Positions 57,145-64,000 of a DNA stretch of 64,000 nt are shown piece after piece. The translations under genes were made by a program, and so were the position numbers. Under the pieces are notes generated by a model. The model was not told where the DNA came from, made no database searches, and was given only the letters and a program-made list of their open reading frames with translations. Positions within the stretch are counted from its first letter, which is position 1; every line of letters begins with the position of its first letter. This DNA is from Margaritifera margaritifera (lineage: Eukaryota; Mollusca; Bivalvia; Unionida; Margaritiferidae): the NCBI GenBank assembly GCA_029931535.1, contig JAQPZY010001684.1, forward strand, positions 6,417,501 through 6,481,500, written 5' to 3'.

Positions 57145-58470
57145 TAAGCACCGTCCTTCATGGCCACACACCCATACTGTCCCCTCCCTCTGTCCCACAA
57201 GAAAAGTAAAGGTTATTTAAAAATAATGAGTACCTGTCCTGTTAGCTGTCGAATGAACAAGCAGGGTCAAGTGGCAGACTATAAACTCAGATGGTTGCCA
57301 CCAGGGTTCAAGTTTCGTCCGCATCCATTGCTAATGTGTCCTGTGATATACAATTACTGTGGTTATTAAAATGATTCATGTATCGTAGCAACATAAGTAT
57401 GAATTATTGAAGCAGAATGTTGTTTCACCGCATTTGAGTCGGATTCCATTAGGATCGTAGATCCTTGATCACGTATCTAAATTAACTACATATTCACCCT
57501 AGACATTCACAGGAACAGAAGTTAATGATTTACAAAAACAAAGAAAAAAATAAAATAAAATAAATTCTAACACGTCCCAGGATAATGAGTTGGGCGTTTG
57601 TTCTCGTCCCTTGCATCAGCACCGTGAAACAAAGTGAACTGCTGATTCTCCGCACCCCCAATCATACAAATAAAATATACTCATCTCTCAACGGGGATTT
57701 TGTAAAGTCTACATTTAATGAATTATTTCAAACATAAAAAATTCAAGAAATATCTCTGAAACTTACCCATCTGCTACCTGATAACACTAATGGGGTTCAA
57801 ATGCCATTAGTAAGCAACCAACAAACCTACTAACACATGATACGTGACCTAATAATACCTGCTGATACTGATAGACGCAGTAACTTTCGTGATACAAACT
57901 TCGTCAGTTGCGGTGTTTTTCAAAACCTATAACTACTGTTTGGGCATTATGGGATTGCGGACTACATGCAAGATTTACTTACCTCCGAAATTGAAGAGCC
58001 TGGACAACATGCAAACCTACGCACCTCCGAAACTAAAGATTTGACAACGGAAGTGCTTTAATAAGATCGGTTAATTTTACGTTTTGCAAAAGACACATGT
58101 TAACACATTTTTACGAAGAATTTTACATAGTTAAGATTCCAAGCAAGACATATATTAGATTGACTATAGCAAGTCATGAAAATAAACAAAGTAATGGGGC
58201 CAGGTGTTTTTAACTATTTTGTTACTCTTAGCATACAGACATGTCCTCTGAGCTTGTACGGCGTAGCGATAATAACTAAAATTGGATAATAAATCTCCAG
58301 AGAGCAGAGGACGCTTTCTCAGCGACAATGGTGCAGAGTGCTTCGTGATGGTGCAACCTGTGTCACATGAACAATCTAGTTTTAGTGTTATTTCGACACC
58401 AAACGTCATTTTCAGGGATTGCACAACGTTAAGTCAGTAGTTTTGAGACCTAGTGGAGGTGAAGTGAAGA

Positions 58471-58471
<1 letters not shown>

Positions 58472-58534
<63 letters not shown>
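58472..58534. repeat. (TA)n microsatellite (copy B)
   Basis: About 62 bp against about 100 bp in copy A. Confidence 0.95.
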
Positions 58535-58539
<5 letters not shown>

Positions 58540-58962
58540 ATTTTAGCTTGGGGTGGGGAGGGCCATGGGGTTTTTAAACAAAGACAAATTTCCAGTTCTA
58601 AAATAGCTTGAAAATTATTCTTTCTCTCCTTTAAAGCAAAATAAGCAACTTATTATATCCATTATAGTAGTTGACATTTTATTTTTTAATCTTGAGATAA
58701 AAGAGAAAAAATAAAATAATATCCCGGCTCAAGAGAAAATACCACTACCCCCTCCACCTCCAAAAAGTAAATGGTCGGTCATTTATGCCATGATCATCTA
58801 AGCGATCTTACAATAGGACTGTATCAGTTACTTGTAATATTACTTGGTGTCTCGTGCTTTAAATAGCAGCAAGTAGATGCATGTAATTTTTGGGAAAAGG
58901 AAAAAATATGATTGGTTTATATTAGAAAATAGGTCAAGGAATTGCCCTTTCTTGATGAGCAA

Positions 58963-59070
58963 GACCTATCTTGATGAGCAAAAAGTGGAAACTTTGGAAA
59001 ATGCTACTCGTATGGCTAATTATTATTCCTTAATTCACAAAGTTCCATTTGTCAGCAAGTCATGATAGAT
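58963..59070 (+). pseudogene. Gypsy gag C-terminal fragment, copy B
   Basis: Translation YLDEQKVETLENATRMANYY and SLIHKVPFV matches the Gag segment after the capsid core in this element type. This part is missing from copy A, so the parent element was longer than copy A now shows. Confidence 0.6.
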
Positions 59071-59149
59071 TTTATTTTATTTATTTGTGTTGGATCATCA
59101 GAAAACAAGTGCTAATACTCAGGTAATGGCTGTTTTAGTTCATTCCGTT

Positions 59150-59828
59150 TCTGTTGTTGTTGATGTGAAAGTTTCTGGTCCAGATTGTTTAATATTTATA
59201 AATTCTGAAGTTTGGTTAAACCAGAGTCACTACGGTCAGATTGCATTCCATTGTTTACATCCTCACTCTGTGGGACCGGTACAACTAAATTGAATGAATA
59301 ATTAACTGTGCTATCTCTGTCAAAATACCCCTTTAACATATTTATATGACAAAGTTGTTTCTCTTTCCGCCTCCCATAAGTTTTAATGATATAATTTAAG
59401 TCGTTTGCTTTCTTTTCAACTGTATTAGGACAATACAATTTAGCCCGAAGGGGATTTTGAGGTATGGGCAAGCAAGCTAGAACTTTATCACCAGGCTGAA
59501 AACTCCGTTCGTTTGTATTTCTGTCATACCTTAGTTTCATTTTTGACTGAGTAGAGTGCAGATTAATTCTTGCTATTTCACAAGCCTTTGATAACTTATA
59601 CTTGAAATCAGATACATAGTCAGGAAGATTAATCTTTGAATTTTCTTTTGAAAGACGTTTCTCTTTTAATAAATTCAATGGTCCACGGACAGTATATCCA
59701 AAACCCAGTTCAAAAGGGCTAAAACCCAATGATTCTTAAACTGATTCTATACCAGCAAACAACAACAAATGAATACGGTCATCCCAATCCTTTTCTCTAT
59801 CAAAGCAATATGACCAAATCATATTCTT
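59150..59828 (-). pseudogene. Gypsy integrase segment, inverted, copy B
   Basis: The minus strand is homologous to 13400-14095. It includes NMIWSYCFDREKDWDD, the shared stop (59736-59738), GFSPFELGFGYTVRGPL and KLYCPNTVEKK (the GPY/F module, with GPY changed to CPN). Its orientation is opposite to the RT that follows. Confidence 0.8.
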
Positions 59829-60620
59829 CTGAGAAGTCTTCTTCGGCATTTTTATAGCTCCAGATGGGTTTTATCAGTATGAAGTGATGGCTTTTGGAAT
59901 GAAAAAGTCTCCGCCAACATTCCAGCGTCTTATGAACATGTTATCATCTGGTCTAGATAATTATGACGCGTACATCGATGATGTCATTATTTGCAATGAC
60001 ACCTTGGAAGATCACTTGGAAACCATTCAGAAACTCTTCCATCGACTCAGTGATGCAAACCTGACGGTTAATTTATGCAGAAGTGAGGTTTGCCATGCTT
60101 GTTTCACATTTTTTAGGGCATATTGTGGGACAAGGTCAAGTTAAACCTGTAGAAGCTAAGGTCAAGGCGATCTCTGAATTTCCGGTACCTAGTAGTAAAC
60201 AGGAACTGATGTGATTCTTAGGTATTCTTGGATATAAAATTTCAGCATTATTTAAAATGTCTGTTGATGCAAGTGATGTAAGCGTTGGCAGAGCATTGAT
60301 TCAATAAAAAAAATAGTGTGGATGATCCAGTGTGCTATTTTTCTAAACAACTAAACAAGCACGAGAAAAATTATTTCACAATTGAGAAGGAATGTTTGGT
60401 TTGGCTTTGATATTGGCTTTGCAACATTTTGAAGGGTATGTCAGTTCATCGTTTTCTCCGATTGTTGTATTCAGTGATCACAATCCCCTTATTTTCATTA
60501 ACAACAAGAAAAATAAAAATCAAAGATTGTTTAGGTGGAGTTTAATGCTGCAAGAATACAACATTGACATTAGACACATCAGGCGAAAAATAATGTGATT
60601 ACAGATGCACTATCACATGT
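59829..60620 (+). pseudogene. Gypsy reverse transcriptase (C-terminal part) and RNase H, copy B
   Basis: It shows YEVMAFGMKKSPPTFQRLMN and AYIDDVIICND with the intact YIDD box (59971-59982). A frameshift and the shared stop at 60212-60214 follow. A deletion removes the RT thumb region before SVDASDVSVG. RNase H continues as LALILALQHFEGYV, VFSDHNPLIF and RLFRWSLMLQEYNIDIRHIR. The N-terminal half of RT is absent. Confidence 0.75.
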
Positions 60621-60790
60621 GCAGATGTACCATATTGCTTTTATTTTGTGTATATTTTCTGTAATTGAGCTGAGTGTCATTCATGAGACATCTTCCTATG
60701 TAATTTTGATTATCATAGTATCATATGCATATTTGACAACCATGTAAAAGAAAGTTTTATCGCATAAATCTGTTTTTCTATGAGGGGAGG

Positions 60791-61438
60791 TGTTACGTAT
60801 ATTTAATATATAATGTGTGTTTAAATCTTGTCCATGAAGGTCAGTAGTACTTTAGATTCTGATCACTAGTAAAAAGAATGTTTACTAGCATTTGAGTTCA
60901 AGGCCAGTCGTGTTGACAGTTAGACTGTCTTTCCCCATTTTGTTGCTTTAGATCCTGTTGATATAGATCAAGTGAAAATGTGTATAAATAGGGATTTGGT
61001 AATCAAATAATTCAATCTTGATTTAAATCAGTCTGTGGGATACCATTTGTAATCAGATTTTACATTGTGCCGTTGAAATCAGATATAATTCGAGAGGAAT
61101 TTTTTATTTAATGTATATTCGTTGGAATTACTAAAGTGCATTAACTTTTGAATTTATACATTACTTTGGACTTTTGTGAACTCATTCAAAGACATTCTGG
61201 GTTATATCATTGTATTATATCAGGATATTCAAGACTATTGGAACTCATTCGGAACATTCTAAATTGATTAGCACATTTATGATTATTTGGAATTTGATTC
61301 ACAATATTGTAATTATCACTTGAATGTCATTTTGTATCGTAGGGAAATAAATTGCTTGTTGATATTACTTTACATTGTTGGTTTTACTTTCTTTCTGTTA
61401 CATATTTTTAAGACCTAGAGTCGTAAAAATTAGAATTT
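60791..61438 (+). repeat. 3' LTR, gypsy copy B
   Basis: It starts TGTTACGTATATT after the purine tract (60782-60790) and ends directly before ATTAG (61439-61443), the same target duplication as in copy A. Its TATAAATAG is at 60983-60991. Confidence 0.85.
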
Positions 61439-61443
61439 GAACC

Positions 61444-62830
61444 AAAAGGTTTTACAAATCGTTCTAATTTTATGCCTCGGGAATAATAAATTATTGTTTG
61501 GTGTACCATGTTGTATCTTGAAGCATTTTGTGAATATCGTATGCTATTTTGATTGAATAAATAACGTCTATTAACTGTTTATGTGTCTTGTCGATATATT
61601 TAATTAATGGGCTCTGTGTAATCAGCACTTTAAGAGTTATCCCCATTTTAGAAAAAAAAATGCATCCGTCTGTCTCGCCATCACACTCTTGACAATTAAT
61701 ATTTTAATGAGATATTTTCATGAAACTTAACATGGTATGCATTTGTATTAAGACAAGAGTTTATGTCATATATATGAATGGGCTTTGTTATATTATTACT
61801 TTAGAGTGGCTAGAATTCTGTAAGCACTCAATTACTGACAGAGCTAGTGAAATTTGGAACTTGAATCTAAAAAATGCAAGCAGATGTAATGTGCGGGATC
61901 ACAGGATTGTTGCAAGAGATGACGTAACATATTTTGTTCAGTACATTGGCGGCACAAACCATGCACATTTGTTGCTGTTCTACATTTTATTTTGTGCACT
62001 GCAAGAGGATTTTTTTTATTTCTCATCCAAAATGACTATAATTGTTTTTTTGTTGACCAAGCTTTCTGTGCATATGTTAGTCTGCTTGATCAGTGTTAAC
62101 AAGAAGCATGGCAGTATTGCAGATCTTTGGTCGCACTTATTATGATCAGGTGATTTGTCCGAATCATAGACAAGTTTTATGTCATACTGAAATATTGAAA
62201 AGGGTTTTCATGATATAGATCAGGCCTGGATTTCATTACAATTCTGACAATTTCTCCTCAAATTGAGATTTTACATATCTTGCTTTTGATACTTCAAATA
62301 ATGTGAATATTTTTGTTAGAGGTAGAGATAGTGGAAAGGATTATTTTGAAATTTGCACGCATGGGACCATTTTATTTTTGTAAAGAGTTGAGAAATTACT
62401 CAAATTTGACGAAATAATCAAAATTTCCTCGGAGACAACAGAAGACTCCTTTCAGGAAAATTCAAGATGTTTTTTGTTTTTTGTTTTGTTTTTTGTTTGT
62501 TATGACTGTTTTTAATTCGATATGCCTGCTGAATATTATGTGAAATAATTATTGTTGCCAGCCAAACAGTCAAACGATGATTCATCATGCTTGAAATTTT
62601 GTTTAAAACCCCCCAGATCAAATCGATTATTGTCATTTATTACAATAAATAATGCAAGTTTTTCAGTTAAATGGGGATACTGTCTGCTTCAGATAACTTA
62701 CAGGGACAAAAACACCATTTGTGCCACATACACACCTTGAAAAATGAATTGGCACTTTTTGTGTGTTATTACTTGGTGTCTGCCAGAGTTAGTGGGGTGA
62801 AAATTATTTCTCGAAAGCCTAAGACGCATT
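61444..62830. other. Noncoding block II sequence
   Basis: Collinear with 16266-17740. A local TTTTTTGTTTT-rich insertion is at about 62471-62500. No exon is supported. Confidence 0.4.
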
Positions 62831-62834
62831 GACA

Positions 62835-63320
62835 TGGTAGAGAAAATGTGTTTAACAAGCAGATCTTTAATGTTTATGTCCAACCGCAGAGTTCTCTTTC
62901 TAGACTGAAAGTATTTCCCAAATTATAAAAAAGGCTTTGTACATGGTTTGGAAAATGTTTTTAACAAATATATTTCTAATGTCTATGTCCCACGGCAGTG
63001 TTCTCTTTCCAGACTGAAATTATTTTTTAAATTGACATGGTGTGAAAAATATTTTTAGCAAACATATCATTAATGTTTATGTCCCACCACAGAGTTGTCT
63101 TCCCATGCTGAACTTATTTCTCAAATGATTAAAGAGCCATTGCCATGGTGGAAAAAATGTTTTTGACAACTATATCATTAATGTGTATGTCCCACCACAG
63201 TGTTCTCTTTCCAACTGAAATTATTTCTCCAATGACTCAAGATGCATTTACATGGTGGGGACAATTGTTTTAACAAACATATCTTTGATGTTTATGTCCT
63301 GCCACAGTGTTCTCTTTCCG
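62835..63320. repeat. Diverged tandem repeat, about 107-bp period, five units (copy B)
   Basis: Counterpart of 17745-18240 with the same unit order. Confidence 0.75.
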
Positions 63321-63397
63321 CACTGAAATCCTTGCATAACCTTAAATCTAACAACCTGTTAATATCTTATCTCTTACAGACACACGATTGCTCATGC

Positions 63398-63890
63398 AAT
63401 CTAGAAAAAAGTATTCTGTCCTGTTACCTGCCTGGTTATATTGGCATTAAGAGTAATGAAAGTGCAGATAAAGCAGCCAAAGCTGCTCTACAGTCACCCG
63501 TTTCTGAATCGAAGATTCCATATACTGACTTCAAATATTATACAAGTCATGTTCTACACACTTGGAAAAATATGTAGAATAAAAACTCCACAAACAAGCT
63601 TCGGAACAAACTCGTCAATGGAGAGTGGCAGCCCTCATATAGAGAAAATCGCAGAGATGAGTTGGTATTGTGCCGATCACGTATATACCACACATGTCTT
63701 ACTCATGCATACCTCATGAAAGGTGAACATCGACCAGAGTGCATACACTGAAAGTGGAACACATTATTGTTGAGTGTATCAGCTTCCAGACTGTGAGAAA
63801 TTTTTGATGTGAACTCAGTTACGGAACTGAATGATGCTGTATTACCTGAGAAAATGTTATACTTATTGAGGCGACGAACTTTATGTCAAC
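63398..63890 (+). pseudogene. LINE RNase H and C-terminal zinc-knuckle fossil, copy B
   Basis: Frames give KSILSCYLPGYIGIKSNESA, DKAAKAALQS and HVLHTWKNM. Past a stop they give NGEWQPSYRENRRDELVLCR, HTCLTHAYLMKGEHRPECI and NTLLLSVSA, and then LNDAVLPEKMLYLLRR. This is the end of a LINE ORF2 with RNase H and the C-terminal 'rtR.gHt.lth.yL..g...P.C..C' motif. Stops and one changed cysteine show decay. Copy A has lost 270 bp of it. Confidence 0.7.
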
Positions 63891-64000
63891 AAAACAGGGA
63901 CTGACGGAGAAATATTGTTGTCAGCATAGATTCTAACCTTGCTTCTAAAGAGTACATGAATCGCTCTTGATGGAACAGTGTTATTCATGCCTGAGATTTT

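Larger units (their letters stand above)
58951..61438. mobile_element. Gmr1-type Ty3/gypsy element, copy B: 5'-truncated, with internal inversion
   Basis: Three pieces follow each other: a Gag C-terminal fragment (+), the integrase half (inverted), then RT, RNase H and 3' LTR (+). There is no 5' LTR. The junction with block II carries CTTGATGAGCAA twice (58951-58962 and 58970-58981), a sign of imprecise end joining. Confidence 0.8.
55255..64000. repeat. Segmental duplication block II, copy B
   Basis: Same orientation as 3998-18700, joined at an (ATT)n tract (55261-55320). It continues past the right edge. Homology is broken at about 58950, where A sequence equivalent to 7370 onward is replaced by a 5'-truncated and rearranged gypsy element. 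Confidence 0.8.

Noticed and set aside
61720..62145. 141-codon open frame in block II
   Set aside because: In copy A (16554-16766) the frame is broken early. There is no domain and the composition is intron-like.

Overview
The window looks like nuclear DNA from a mollusc, most likely a bivalve. It is AT-rich with short exons and long introns, and it has many microsatellites and tRNA-derived SINEs. It also carries the 'TTTAGCTCACCTG...' tandem repeat class that is common in mollusc genomes, and fossils of LINE, Ty3/gypsy, hAT and Mutator-like elements. There is no sign of bacterial, organelle or viral-genome organisation. The species call is an inference.

Host genes are few. (1) Two LENG9/AKAP7-like genes lie on the minus strand (1-1334, running off the left edge, and 38449-39584). 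Both carry a 2H phosphoesterase domain with two H-x-T motifs. Only the first also carries an MJ1316-type RNA-end-recognition domain; the second has lost it in frame. A possible first exon for the second copy lies 10 kb upstream (49625-49649). (2) Three plus-strand exons resemble the checkpoint clamp subunit RAD9: a middle exon at 53317-53423, and the C-terminal exons at 23260-23340 and 26685-26888. Their order means they cannot all belong to one collinear gene. (3) A spliced-looking minus-strand exon of unknown product occurs twice (4155-4326 and 55709-55880).

Layout: 1-2600 pairs with 38535-40330 (block I, clearly diverged). 3998 to about 18700 pairs with 55255-64000 (block II, much more similar). 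The B copy of block II lacks or rearranges the equivalent of A 7370-14520. An already dead Gmr1-type Ty3/gypsy element (11668-16260) was present before block II duplicated, because both copies share two stop codons. Its integrase lies before the reverse transcriptase; in the B copy the integrase segment is inverted.

Between the blocks, 18700-38440 holds two adjacent short-period arrays (52 and 56 bp), SINEs, RAD9 3' exons, a decayed LINE (zinc finger, coiled coil and SGNH ORF1, then RT) and diverged mollusc repeats. The 15 kb separating block I from block II in the B half holds three things. One is a nearly complete 6.7 kb Mutator-like transposon with PHD-like, OTU and MULE transposase parts and an 8-bp target duplication (40521-47225). 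The second is a separate 1.1 kb Mutator-type nonautonomous element with a 9-bp target duplication (47402-48510). The third is a 1.4 kb, 29-bp satellite directly after the RAD9 exon, interrupted by a TA-flanked MITE.

No operon-like cooperation exists here. The biological themes are RNA-end processing (LENG9-like), the DNA-damage checkpoint (RAD9-like) and a dense, datable succession of mobile elements.
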